This document shows, one piece after another, positions 9,575 through 17,583 of a DNA stretch of 64,000 nt. This DNA is from Litorimonas sp051251645 (GTDB taxonomy: Bacteria; Pseudomonadota; Alphaproteobacteria; Caulobacterales; Maricaulaceae), in contig JBPOEY010000001.1 of the NCBI GenBank assembly GCA_051251645.1, forward strand, positions 1,054,001 through 1,118,000, read 5' to 3'. Every line of letters begins with the position of its first letter. Positions within the stretch are counted from its first letter, which is position 1. The position numbers were made by a program, and so were the translations under genes. The notes under the pieces were generated by a model, which was not told the origin of the DNA, searched no databases, and worked only from the letters and a program-made list of their open reading frames with translations.

Positions 9575-10159
9575 CTAGTCGAACGATGTGTTGATCAAAA
9601 GCGCGGTTTCGAGACGTTTTTGATATTGTATCTTCGTAATTTCAATCGCTCCGAGCGTGGCCAAATGATCAGTCATAAACTGCGCGTCGAGTAGAATGAA
9701 CCCGCGTGCGCGCAAGCGGTCGATCAGGTGCATCAAGGCCAGTTTCGACGCATTTGTTTGGGTTGAGAACATGCTCTCGCCAAAGAAAGCCCCGCCCTGC
9801 GTAACGCCGTACAGTCCACCGACCAATGTCTCCCCGTCCCATACTTCAACGGAGTGGGCTTCACCGCGCTGATGCAAGATGCCATATAACCATTCGATGC
9901 CGTAGCTGATCCATGTTTCATCGCGCAAATCGGCACAGGCAGTGATTATGTTCGCGAAGGCTTGATTAACAGTCACAGTCAAAGGCGTTTTGCGCGCAAA
10001 CTTCTGCATGGATCGGGACGGAGTAAACGTATCGAGCGGAAAAATTGCCCGATCATCTGGCTCCATTAAATAAAGACCCTCTGCGTCACGACTGTCCGCC
10101 ATCGGGAACACACCGCGGCGGTAGCAATCAATCAGATCGTCAGGCCCAAAACCGCTCAC
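9575..10159 (-). CDS. aat: Leucyl/phenylalanyl-tRNA--protein transferase
   Basis: Aat adds Leu or Phe from aminoacyl-tRNA to proteins with N-terminal Arg or Lys, marking them for ClpS/ClpAP (N-degron pathway). The 194-residue length is on the short side but normal for alphaproteobacteria. Conserved stretches are DLIDCYRRGVFPMAD, the ISYGIEWLYGILHQRGEAHSVEVWD-type region (split here) and GGAFFGESMFS. It begins at a GTG that overlaps the crtZ stop (GTGA), so it is the last gene of the carotenoid-gene run; no functional link to carotenoids is implied. Confidence 0.95.
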   Translation of the reverse strand: MSGFGPDDLIDCYRRGVFPMADSRDAEGLYLMEPDDRAIFPLDTFTPSRSMQKFARKTPLTVTVNQAFANIITACADLRDETWISYGIEWLYGILHQRGEAHSVEVWDGETLVGGLYGVTQGGAFFGESMFSTQTNASKLALMHLIDRLRARGFILLDAQFMTDHLATLGAIEITKIQYQKRLETALLINTSFD

Positions 10160-10626
10160 TGATCCGCAGAGGATTTGAGTTTGGCCTTCAATTTGCGAAC
10201 ATCTTCCGCCCAGAGAAAGCCAAATGAGACAGCCCCGTCACGCGTATGAACCGCATGATGGATACGATGCGCTTGAACGAGCCGCTTCATATAGCGCCCG
10301 CGCGTTTTGACGAAAAATGGCCAACGTTGATGCACCAAGCCATCATGTACAAAACCGTAGAGCAGCCCATAAAGTGTTAGGCCAAGGGCAACAAACCACA
10401 GGGGCGTCCACCACAGCGAGCCTGCAATAAACAGCCCAGCCGCGATGACCGAAAACACGCCGGCATAGAGGTCATTGGTTTCGAACAGGCCATTAGTCTC
10501 TCTATGGTGGCTTTCATGCCAACCCCAGCCGGGGCCATGCATCACATATTTATGGATCGCCCAAGCAAAAATCTCCATGCCAATCACGGAGATGAGTACG
10601 GTTAGCATTGCCGCCCAAACACTCAC
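10156..10626 (-). CDS. crtZ: Beta-carotene 3-hydroxylase CrtZ
   Basis: A di-iron membrane hydroxylase that adds 3-OH groups to beta-ionone rings; with CrtW it makes astaxanthin. The 156-residue protein has hydrophobic segments and the four histidine clusters HKYVMH, HESHH, HDGLVHQRW and HRIHHAV. GTG 10626 is preferred: it overlaps the crtW stop (GTGA), follows a GGGAGAGAA at normal spacing, and gives the usual CrtZ length. The frame stays open to 10665. Close sequence order to other CrtZ proteins makes sterol-desaturase relatives unlikely. Confidence 0.92.
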   Translation of the reverse strand: MSVWAAMLTVLISVIGMEIFAWAIHKYVMHGPGWGWHESHHRETNGLFETNDLYAGVFSVIAAGLFIAGSLWWTPLWFVALGLTLYGLLYGFVHDGLVHQRWPFFVKTRGRYMKRLVQAHRIHHAVHTRDGAVSFGFLWAEDVRKLKAKLKSSADQ

Positions 10627-11357
10627 AAACTTCTCTCCCGCTTGCGCGACGGCAGACGCCACCACGGCTCATGAGGATAGAGGTGATGTTCGTGGTGATA
10701 GCCAAAATGGAAACAAGTCAGCAGCGATAGCCAGCGAGAGTAATGATTGGTCCGGGCGAGATGCTCATCTGGAAAAGCTTCGCCGTGGCGATGGGTGAGA
10801 TATGTGCCGAAATAGAAGAGCTGCACAGATGAGGCGATCGCTGGCACCGCCCACATAATCACGAGGTTCAAATAGGGCGCGCCGAACAGCATGTAGACCG
10901 CCCCGATTCCTGCAAGCACAAGGAGTTGCGTCCAAGCGAAATAGCGCATGAAAAACTGCACATACCAAGGCCAGAAATCATTTGGATTATCAGCATAGAA
11001 ATCCGGGTCATCCGGTGTTCCGGGTGTCGCATGATGTTGATGGTGAGCCGTGCGCATCCGGTCCCATGAAAACCCTGCATACCAAAACAGAATGATCCGC
11101 CCGACCCACTTGTTCAGGGCAGGGCGCTCCGGCGCAAATGAGCCATGCATTGTATCATGCGCGACAATGAAGAGACCCGTGTAGAGCCAAACTTGGACAG
11201 CAATCAGGGCAACCGTAACGATCCACGGGTCACCAATTGCATGAAAGAAGACCGCATAAAAATGGGCTGCAATCCATGCGACAGCTAGCAGAGCCGCATA
11301 AATCGGACCTCTGTTAGAAATGGATGTAGGAGCAGCGGCAGAAATGATGGGCCTCAC
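10623..11357 (-). CDS. crtW: Beta-carotene 4-ketolase CrtW
   Basis: A membrane di-iron oxygenase of the fatty-acid-desaturase superfamily that puts keto groups at C4 and C4' of beta-carotene or zeaxanthin. The 244-residue product has several hydrophobic segments and CrtW-type histidine motifs: AHDTMHG, HHQHHATPGTPDDPDF and HFGYHHEHHLYPHEPWWRLP. It starts at a GTG. It precedes crtZ with a 4-base overlap and follows crtE by about 100 bp, so the genes form a ketocarotenoid cluster. The phytoene and lycopene genes (crtB, crtI, crtY) are not in this window and must be elsewhere if the pathway is complete. Confidence 0.93.
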   Translation of the reverse strand: MRPIISAAAPTSISNRGPIYAALLAVAWIAAHFYAVFFHAIGDPWIVTVALIAVQVWLYTGLFIVAHDTMHGSFAPERPALNKWVGRIILFWYAGFSWDRMRTAHHQHHATPGTPDDPDFYADNPNDFWPWYVQFFMRYFAWTQLLVLAGIGAVYMLFGAPYLNLVIMWAVPAIASSVQLFYFGTYLTHRHGEAFPDEHLARTNHYSRWLSLLTCFHFGYHHEHHLYPHEPWWRLPSRKRERSL

Positions 11358-11375
11358 AGGTTAAATTTCCAACCC

Positions 11376-11404
11376 ATTATAGGCTAAATTTGCGAGGGTT
11401 GAAA
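11376..11404 (-). promoter_or_regulatory. Possible promoter of crtW-crtZ-aat
   Basis: A perfect TATAAT lies on the minus strand at 11381-11376, 18 bases before the crtW GTG; a weak TTTCAA sits 17 bases further upstream. The gap after crtE and this -10 suggest a separate promoter, but the -35 is poor. Confidence 0.3.
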
Positions 11405-11458
11405 CCACGCAAGGCGGAGTTGGCTTGCGACGATCTGCCCTGAGCCAATATGTCTAAC

Positions 11459-12376
11459 TCAGAGGTCGCGTAGGAAAGAAAACTGGCGGTCAATCAGGGC
11501 GGATAGGGGCTCAATATTATTGAGGTCTGCCCGTGTAAGGGCTGTTTTGGCGTTGGCGAGATAGGTTTCCAACATGGCTTTGGTTTCTGACATAGAATGT
11601 TTCGCCACCAAAGTCGTTTTGCCTTCATCTCGCCCTGAAGTTTTTCCGCTTACTTCAGGGGGCTGAAGAACATCTTTTATGTCATCCAGGAGCTGAAAAG
11701 CCAAACCGATCTGGCGTGAGAAGTCTTTCAGCGCGGCGCGTTGTGCAGCGGGACTACTCGCCATTATGGCGGCGGCATCAGCGGAGAAGTCAAATAAGGC
11801 CCCCGTCTTCAACCGATTGACACGTTCAATCTCCGACACGCTGGCGCTGCCCGTATTATCAAGATCAGCCATCTGACCTGCGATCAACCCGCTAGAACCG
11901 ACAGCATAGGACAGAAGATCACAGAGTTCGGCGCGTTGTTCGGCATCCAGCGCGCCGTTGCGCGCGACAACGCCAAATGAGCGGTTGAGCAATGCTGTCG
12001 CCGATAAAATCGCCGTGCTTTCCCCAAAGGCAACATGCGTCGTCGGTTGGTTACGGCGTAAATCCGCATCGTCCATGCAGGGTAAATCATCAAGGATGAG
12101 CGAGGCTGCATGAACCATTTCGATCGCACACCCGACTTCCATTGCGGCGTCTAATCTTGCTTCATTAATCCCGCAGGCCTGCGAGAGAAAGACCGTCAGC
12201 AGGGGCCTGAAGCGCTTTCCTGGCGAGAGTAGGGCATGACGTTGGGCTTCGTGTAATTGACGCGGCCATGTGTCAGCGGCTGGAACAAGCGCCGCAAGAC
12301 ATGCGTCGATACGCCCACGCATCGCGTCAATGTGTGCGTGGGTATCTTCGTTGGGTTCAAATGCCGTCACAGTCAT
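11459..12376 (-). CDS. crtE: Geranylgeranyl diphosphate synthase CrtE (polyprenyl synthetase)
   Basis: A trans-prenyltransferase of 305 residues that condenses IPP with allylic diphosphates. The first aspartate-rich motif is DDLPCMDDADLRR and the second is QLLDDIKDV; GKRFRP marks the IPP site. DDxxxxD in the first motif is the bacterial type shared by FPP and GGPP synthases. The position just before crtW and crtZ argues for GGPP synthase (CrtE) feeding carotenoids; IspA (FPP synthase) is the alternative and cannot be excluded by sequence alone. It starts 32 bases after the stop of the FAN1-type nuclease gene, so read-through from that gene is likely. Confidence 0.85.
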   Translation of the reverse strand: MTVTAFEPNEDTHAHIDAMRGRIDACLAALVPAADTWPRQLHEAQRHALLSPGKRFRPLLTVFLSQACGINEARLDAAMEVGCAIEMVHAASLILDDLPCMDDADLRRNQPTTHVAFGESTAILSATALLNRSFGVVARNGALDAEQRAELCDLLSYAVGSSGLIAGQMADLDNTGSASVSEIERVNRLKTGALFDFSADAAAIMASSPAAQRAALKDFSRQIGLAFQLLDDIKDVLQPPEVSGKTSGRDEGKTTLVAKHSMSETKAMLETYLANAKTALTRADLNNIEPLSALIDRQFSFLRDL

Positions 12377-12408
12377 GATTGGCCTCTGGCACAGGGGTGA
12401 TGGGACGA

Positions 12409-14625
12409 CTAGCCCATCATCCGCTTTTCATTGATGAGGATCAGTAGCTCAGCCGCCGCCTTTGCATCACAAAGCGCCCGGTGGTGGCTTTTCAAATCAA
12501 TCTTGAAATCGCGGCAAAGATTTTTAAGCGAATAGGACCGATGGCCGGGATAGAGGCGGCGCATTGATGCGACTGTGCATAATTTGGGATAGCGGAACCG
12601 TTGGTCAATCATTTCATATTCCGCTGACATGAACCCGTAATCGAAATTGACATTATGTGCGGCGAATATCGAGTCGCCCATGAAGGCTCGAAACGACTCG
12701 GCGACGTCAAGGAAGAGCGGTGCGCTTGCGACCATTTCATTGGTAATGTTGGTGATACGCGTAATGTTCGGTGGGATCGAGCGTTGCGGATTGAGCAGCG
12801 TCTGGAATTCATCCACGACCTCATTGCCGATCATTTTAACGGCGCCGATTTCTGTCAATCGATGCAGGCCGGGGCGACCGCCTGTCGTTTCGACATCAAC
12901 AACAACATAGGGCTGGTTGGGGTCAACGGCCCACTGAACTTTGGCGATTTTAATTGGAAATCCTGCCGCAGACAGTTGACGCATACGGGTGAGTTGATTG
13001 CGGCGAAGACTATCACCCGCCGTTTTGACTTCGACAAAGCTCACTCGTCTGTCATCAATCAACATCAGGTCTGGAAAGCCATCCTTCGTACCCCGCCAAT
13101 CCTGCGCCATGAGGCGAAGGAGGTGCGCGACTCCGCCGCGTGGGGCGTGAACGATGAGGGCTTTGATCCGGTCGAGTGAGCGTGACCCCCAATGCACGAG
13201 CGCACTATCTTCGCCATAATGCATAGACAGCGTCCGAAGCAGGTCGAGAAGGGCCAAAGACGGATTATCCAAGCGGTCGAGGCGCGCTTCAATTTCGGTC
13301 TGATGCTCTGAGTAAAACGCCCCGACGCGCAGGATTTCGGGTAGGCGTCGTCGACCCTTGTTACCCTCATGGAGAAGGTCCCAAAACAGCAGTCCAAACA
13401 AATTGCGCCACGGCACATTTTCAGATCGGTAAGCGTCTATCCCTTTGGCTTTATAGTGTTTGAGCGCCGCGCGTTCGGGTTGATTACGATAGGCATCGTC
13501 CAGTGTCAGCACAGTCGCTGTGCGCAGCAGGTCGGTTGTCGCAGAGGTGCGTTTCTTATGAAATTTGCGAGCGTAGAAATCTTCAGCAAAATTAGCTTCT
13601 GAGTCGGAGCCCGGATTTTCGATCAGGGCTTCGAGCCGCGCTTTACACCAATCTCGATCACCCTTGACGTCGCGTGACCAACGAATACGGATAACCCGCT
13701 CATTACACAGCGGTGCGTCGCTTTGCGTATAGAGGCGTAGGGCGCGCACGTGATCTTCATGCCGCTCTGACCAGCCGCCTAATTTCTGCAACAGCTTATC
13801 ACGGTGACGGGTCGACAGATCACAACTCGGGGCAGGCCAGGAGTCGAAATTTTCGCAGAGCCGTGTCGCATCATGATCTGTACCGTTCCTGAAATCGTGA
13901 AGCGCCTTGGCGTAGAAGAAGGCAGTTTTCGCCTCTTGAGGCGTATCAAAGCGGGGGCCGCTCTGATCATCTTCAGTCTGCCGAACGAGACCAAGGTCCC
14001 TATGTGTCAAAACTTGAAGATTATCCTCAATGCGTCCGAAATAGAGAAAGAGTAGATATTGCAGCGCCTCACGCCGCCCTTGTCCGACATAACGGTCAGG
14101 AATGACAGGTTCGGACGGGTCGATGTGAGACAGGGCTACATCGACCAACAGCGCTTTCTTCCAACTCTTCTTGAACACGGTCTCGCAAACATTCTCAGCC
14201 ATGAGCGCGATAAGGTCAGGTTTGGATAAGCTCGATAGCCAGTCGCGGAAGAGGGGGGCCGCAATCGTTTCTGCGAAATTATGATCGTGCAACGTGATCC
14301 ACTGTTTGGTTTGATCCGTGATTTCGTCATAGGCGAACTTGTCGCGATCAAAGACATATCCCCGACGGTTCGCCATACGGACATAGGTCGCCATGGCATT
14401 ACGGGGCAGCGCGTTAAATGCGGAGATGAACTTTAAGTCCGTTTTGCCCAGTAAATCAAAGTGTTTCGCATGAACATTTTTCAGGAAACTGTTGAAATGC
14501 GTTAAGTAATAAAATTGCGGTAGCGCGCGAGGTTTCCACGCACTGCCTGACTTCGCCCGGCGAAAACGACGTTGCTCAGCGCGAATATGATCGACGGCCC
14601 GGACTGAACTCACAACTTTTTCCAC
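12409..14625 (-). CDS. FAN1-type VRR-NUC nuclease fused to DnaQ-like 3'-5' exonuclease
   Basis: A 738-residue double nuclease. The N-terminus matches bacterial FAN1 (LPQFYYLTHFNSFL, then FNALPRNAMATYVRMANRRG), followed by a helical TPR-like middle. The VRR-NUC domain at about 505-560 has the PD-(D/E)xK set: P518-D519, E532 and K534 in FVEVKTAGDSL. From 573 a DEDDh exonuclease follows with D577/E579 (VDVETTG), D662, H715 and D720. FAN1 is a 5'-flap and interstrand-crosslink repair nuclease; DnaQ-type domains trim 3' ends. It starts at GTG 14625 (a later GTG at 14613 is possible). A LexA-type box lies 51 bp upstream. The joint function is inferred. Confidence 0.88.
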   Translation of the reverse strand: MEKVVSSVRAVDHIRAEQRRFRRAKSGSAWKPRALPQFYYLTHFNSFLKNVHAKHFDLLGKTDLKFISAFNALPRNAMATYVRMANRRGYVFDRDKFAYDEITDQTKQWITLHDHNFAETIAAPLFRDWLSSLSKPDLIALMAENVCETVFKKSWKKALLVDVALSHIDPSEPVIPDRYVGQGRREALQYLLFLYFGRIEDNLQVLTHRDLGLVRQTEDDQSGPRFDTPQEAKTAFFYAKALHDFRNGTDHDATRLCENFDSWPAPSCDLSTRHRDKLLQKLGGWSERHEDHVRALRLYTQSDAPLCNERVIRIRWSRDVKGDRDWCKARLEALIENPGSDSEANFAEDFYARKFHKKRTSATTDLLRTATVLTLDDAYRNQPERAALKHYKAKGIDAYRSENVPWRNLFGLLFWDLLHEGNKGRRRLPEILRVGAFYSEHQTEIEARLDRLDNPSLALLDLLRTLSMHYGEDSALVHWGSRSLDRIKALIVHAPRGGVAHLLRLMAQDWRGTKDGFPDLMLIDDRRVSFVEVKTAGDSLRRNQLTRMRQLSAAGFPIKIAKVQWAVDPNQPYVVVDVETTGGRPGLHRLTEIGAVKMIGNEVVDEFQTLLNPQRSIPPNITRITNITNEMVASAPLFLDVAESFRAFMGDSIFAAHNVNFDYGFMSAEYEMIDQRFRYPKLCTVASMRRLYPGHRSYSLKNLCRDFKIDLKSHHRALCDAKAAAELLILINEKRMMG

Positions 14626-14649
14626 AGCATATTCACAGACTTATCCACC
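14617..14649. promoter_or_regulatory. DnaA-box-like cluster at the nuclease gene start
   Basis: Two 9-mers are one mismatch from the DnaA box TTATCCACA: TTTTCCACA at 14618-14626 and TTATCCACC at 14641-14649. A two-mismatch copy (ATATTCACA, 14629-14637) lies between them. The cluster covers the start codon and leader of the nuclease gene. It could be a DnaA regulatory site or chance. Confidence 0.3.
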
Positions 14650-14675
14650 CTCTCGGCCCTCGTGAACCATATTTT

Positions 14676-14690
14676 GTTCCACATCTGTTC
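14676..14690. promoter_or_regulatory. Candidate LexA (SOS) box GTTC-N7-GTTC
   Basis: The sequence GTTCCACATCTGTTC is an exact direct repeat of GTTC with 7 bases between, the known LexA site of alphaproteobacteria. It ends 51 bp upstream of the GTG of the FAN1-DnaQ nuclease gene on the opposite strand, a normal promoter distance. The damage-repair role of that gene makes SOS control credible. Confidence 0.6.
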
Positions 14691-15121
14691 GCAGGACGCA
14701 GTCTTGCCGTCAAGCGTGAAACTGCGGCCCAAGGATGCTTGGCTCTCCCGCCTCACAACCTCACCTTGATGAAGGCCGCTGAGATGCCGTATATCTCTGT
14801 AGACAGAGACTTCAGGGCGGCGGTGTGATGTTCAAAATTGTCAGAGGGTTTGTCGTGATATCAATGCTGGCTCTATCATCTTTCGCGACAGTAATAGGCC
14901 GATGATTAATAGGCCGATGATTTTACATTCCGTATTTGTTTAAAAAAATACCCCGGTATCATCACGTAACCCCAACCGATTTGCAGCGACCGCATAGGCT
15001 TTGGCTTGGCGAAACTATTCTCTGGCCGAAGTGCAATAAACCTCACCCTGATCCGTCATGCCGCAGATCCGGAATACCGCTTTTAGTTGTTCAGACGTGT
15101 GGCCTCAGCTAGGGGTGATTC
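14691..15121. other. Intergenic region with a short tandem duplication
   Basis: About 430 bp between the divergent nuclease and ccmF genes. It holds a perfect 15-bp tandem duplication (unit TAATAGGCCGATGAT, 14892-14906 and 14907-14921). A tiny ATG frame at 14828-14905 would encode a 25-residue hydrophobic peptide (MFKIVRGFVVISMLALSSFA start) but has no clear ribosome site. The ccmF ribosome site AGGGGTG is at its right end. I see no other gene. Confidence 0.5.
14892..14921. repeat. 15-bp perfect tandem duplication
   Basis: Two identical head-to-tail copies of TAATAGGCCGATGAT. It ends the small 25-codon frame at 14828, whose TGA stop lies in the first copy. It looks like a recent slip duplication in non-coding DNA. 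Confidence 0.8.
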
Positions 15122-17122
15122 ATGCTTGCTGAAACCGGTCAAATCGCTCTTGCGCTCGCTTTCGCGGTTGCCATTTTGCAAGGCACTTTACCGCTTGTCG
15201 GTAGCCATTTGAACCGGATGCGCTGGATGTTGTTTGCGGATCGCGCTGCGATTTTGCAGGCGCTCCTGCTGGTTTATGCGTTTACAGCGCTGATCGCTGT
15301 GTTCGTTCGGTCAGATTTTTCCGTCAAACTCGCCGCGATGCACAGCCATTCGGCCAAACCGCTTGTGTATAAAATTACGGGCGTGTGGGCCAATCATGAA
15401 GGCTCCATCCTGATGTGGGTTCTCCTTTTGACTTTGTTTGGTGCGGCCATTCCCATTTTTGGGCGCTCACTCCCTCTGTCCTTAAGATCCCGGGCGCTGG
15501 CGGTTCAGGGCTGGCTCTGCGCCGGGTTTCTTGGCTTTGTCATTTTTACGTCTAATCCGTTTGAACGGCTCTTTCCCATCCCCGCAGACGGGCAGGGGCT
15601 GAACCCTCTATTGCAAGACCCCGGTCTCGCAATCCATCCGCCGCTACTTTATATCGGGTATGTCGGCTTCTCGATTGCCTTTTCCTTTGCCGTGGCGGCT
15701 TTGCTCGAAGGTCGTGTGGATGCGGTCTGGGCGCGATGGCTCCGACCATGGGTTATCTTCTCGTGGTCTTTCCTCACTCTTGGTATCACAATTGGCTCTA
15801 TTTGGGCCTATTATGAGCTGGGTTGGGGCGGCTGGTGGATGTGGGATCCAGTAGAAAACGTGTCCTTCTTGCCGTGGCTTGCGGGGACAGCACTCCTCCA
15901 TTCGATTCTGACGTTGCAGCAACGCCATAGCTTTGCGCACTGGACGGTTCTACTGGCCATTTCGACCTTCTCCTTGGCCATGATCGGAACGTTCGTTGTT
16001 CGCTCCGGTATTTTGGTGAGTGTCCACTCCTTCGCTGTCGATCCGGCGCGAGGAATCGTTATACTCGCTTTGCTCTTGTTCTTCACAGGCGCAGCGTTGG
16101 CGCTCTATGCGTTTCGGTCGAGCAAAATTATTCGCCGTACTCAGCTTAATCTCGTGTCACGAGAAAGCGGTCTCGTGATCAATAATCTGTTCCTGACTGC
16201 GGCTACAGCGATTGTGTTTTTGGGGACTTTTTACCCGCTGCTTGTTGATGCGATGACGGGTGAGAAAATCAGTGTTGGTGCACCTTATTTTGACCTTGTC
16301 TTTGCGCCCATGATGATTGCGCTTCTGGCCGTTATGGCGGTCGCGCCAATGTTGAAATGGCGCCAAGATAATCTCTCTCGCTACAAGAAACTCTTTTTAA
16401 AAGCGGGCATCTTCGTTCTTGTCGCCCTGGCGCTGTCCTACTGGTTTGGGCGCTCAGTGCTTGGCGCGATTGCCATTGGTTTTGCGGCTTGGTTGATCGC
16501 CGGGACATTGATCACATTATACCGCCGCACAGACGGGAAATGGGCGCGCCTTCGCCGTCAGCCCGCCGGGACTTGGGGTTTCGTTATTAGTCATATCAGC
16601 GTCGCGATTTTCACTCTTGGTGTCACAGCGATGAGCATTGGCGCGAAAGAGGAAATCGGCCGGCTTCAACCGGGCGAGAGTGTGTCCGTGGCCAGTTATA
16701 CGTTTACGCTCGGCGAACTCGGACAGGGCCTTCGTGATAATTATGAATATATGGGCGCCAATGTCTACGTCACGAAGGCTGACAAGCCTGTGACCGTGTT
16801 GAGCACGGAGCAGCGCTTCTATCCTATTCGCGGAATGGTGACATCTGAGGCGGGTTTCCGGCCGTCCCTTGGGGCAACGCTCTTTGCGGTCGTCGGAGAT
16901 GGCGGCACGGGTGCAGATCTCTCGAACGGCATCATTGTTCGCGCCTATTACCAACCGGGCGTCGTTTGGATTTGGATTGGAGCATTGATGATGGCCTTCG
17001 CGGGTTTCATCAGCATGGCCGATCAGCGTTTGCGAATTCCGAACACAGATTTGAGTTTAAAACCTGCCGGGGTTCGAAGAGATGAGGGGGCCGGGACAGA
17101 GGGTCTGGCGCCTGCGGAATGA
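15122..17122 (+). CDS. ccmF: Cytochrome c haem lyase subunit CcmF
   Basis: CcmF, a polytopic inner-membrane protein (666 residues, many hydrophobic helices), transfers haem from CcmE to apocytochrome c with CcmH and CcmI. The tryptophan-rich haem-handling WWD motif is WGGWWMWDPVENVSFLPW, and nearby conserved stretches include NPLLQDPGLAIHPPLLYIGY. ATG 15122 follows an AGGGGTG ribosome site. Its last codons overlap the ccmH start (ATGA). No ccmE lies directly upstream, unlike the common ccmI-ccmE-ccmF-ccmH order of this class. Confidence 0.95.
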   Translation: MLAETGQIALALAFAVAILQGTLPLVGSHLNRMRWMLFADRAAILQALLLVYAFTALIAVFVRSDFSVKLAAMHSHSAKPLVYKITGVWANHEGSILMWVLLLTLFGAAIPIFGRSLPLSLRSRALAVQGWLCAGFLGFVIFTSNPFERLFPIPADGQGLNPLLQDPGLAIHPPLLYIGYVGFSIAFSFAVAALLEGRVDAVWARWLRPWVIFSWSFLTLGITIGSIWAYYELGWGGWWMWDPVENVSFLPWLAGTALLHSILTLQQRHSFAHWTVLLAISTFSLAMIGTFVVRSGILVSVHSFAVDPARGIVILALLLFFTGAALALYAFRSSKIIRRTQLNLVSRESGLVINNLFLTAATAIVFLGTFYPLLVDAMTGEKISVGAPYFDLVFAPMMIALLAVMAVAPMLKWRQDNLSRYKKLFLKAGIFVLVALALSYWFGRSVLGAIAIGFAAWLIAGTLITLYRRTDGKWARLRRQPAGTWGFVISHISVAIFTLGVTAMSIGAKEEIGRLQPGESVSVASYTFTLGELGQGLRDNYEYMGANVYVTKADKPVTVLSTEQRFYPIRGMVTSEAGFRPSLGATLFAVVGDGGTGADLSNGIIVRAYYQPGVVWIWIGALMMAFAGFISMADQRLRIPNTDLSLKPAGVRRDEGAGTEGLAPAE

Positions 17123-17583
17123 CCATCATATTTAAATCAATCTTATCATTGATCATGGCCTTCATGTTGGCTTCGCCTGTGATCGCGCAATCGCAATCCG
17201 AATATCCCTATGAGATCGAAACCCGCGCGCGGGACGTCGGAAAGCAGCTTCGCTGTGTCGTCTGCCAAAATCAAAGCATTGAAGAATCCGATGCGCCTCT
17301 TGCCGCTGATATGCGCAAAATGGTGCGGGAGCGACTGGTCGCGGGCGATAGTGAAGCGGACGTGGTTGCCTTGATGCGCGATCGATACGGCGATTATGTG
17401 CTGCTTATGCCGCCTGTGCAGGGCAACACGATCATTTTGTGGGCGGGGCCAGCCCTTTTGATCGGGTTTTTGTTGCTCTGGTGGATTGTCTCTGTGCGCC
17501 GCAACCCTGAAAGCGGGCATGTCGCCGCTTTGTCAGAGGGCGAAGAAGCAAAACTCGCGGCCCTGCGGGAGTTAGATCAATGA
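17119..17583 (+). CDS. ccmH: Cytochrome c maturation thiol protein CcmH (CycL)
   Basis: A 154-residue membrane-anchored thiol oxidoreductase that reduces the CxxCH cysteines of apocytochrome c before haem attachment. The signal peptide occupies about the first 24 residues and the active site reads LRCVVCQNQSIEESDAPLA, the family signature. A single hydrophobic helix (IILWAGPALLIGFLLLWWIV) follows the domain. It overlaps ccmF upstream and ccmI downstream by four bases each, so the three are one translational unit. Confidence 0.95.
   Translation: MTIIFKSILSLIMAFMLASPVIAQSQSEYPYEIETRARDVGKQLRCVVCQNQSIEESDAPLAADMRKMVRERLVAGDSEADVVALMRDRYGDYVLLMPPVQGNTIILWAGPALLIGFLLLWWIVSVRRNPESGHVAALSEGEEAKLAALRELDQ

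Noticed and set aside
14617..14690. DnaA-like boxes as a replication origin
   Set aside because: Only three weak boxes, no AT-rich unwinding element of note, and none of the usual origin neighbours (hemE, dnaA, parAB).
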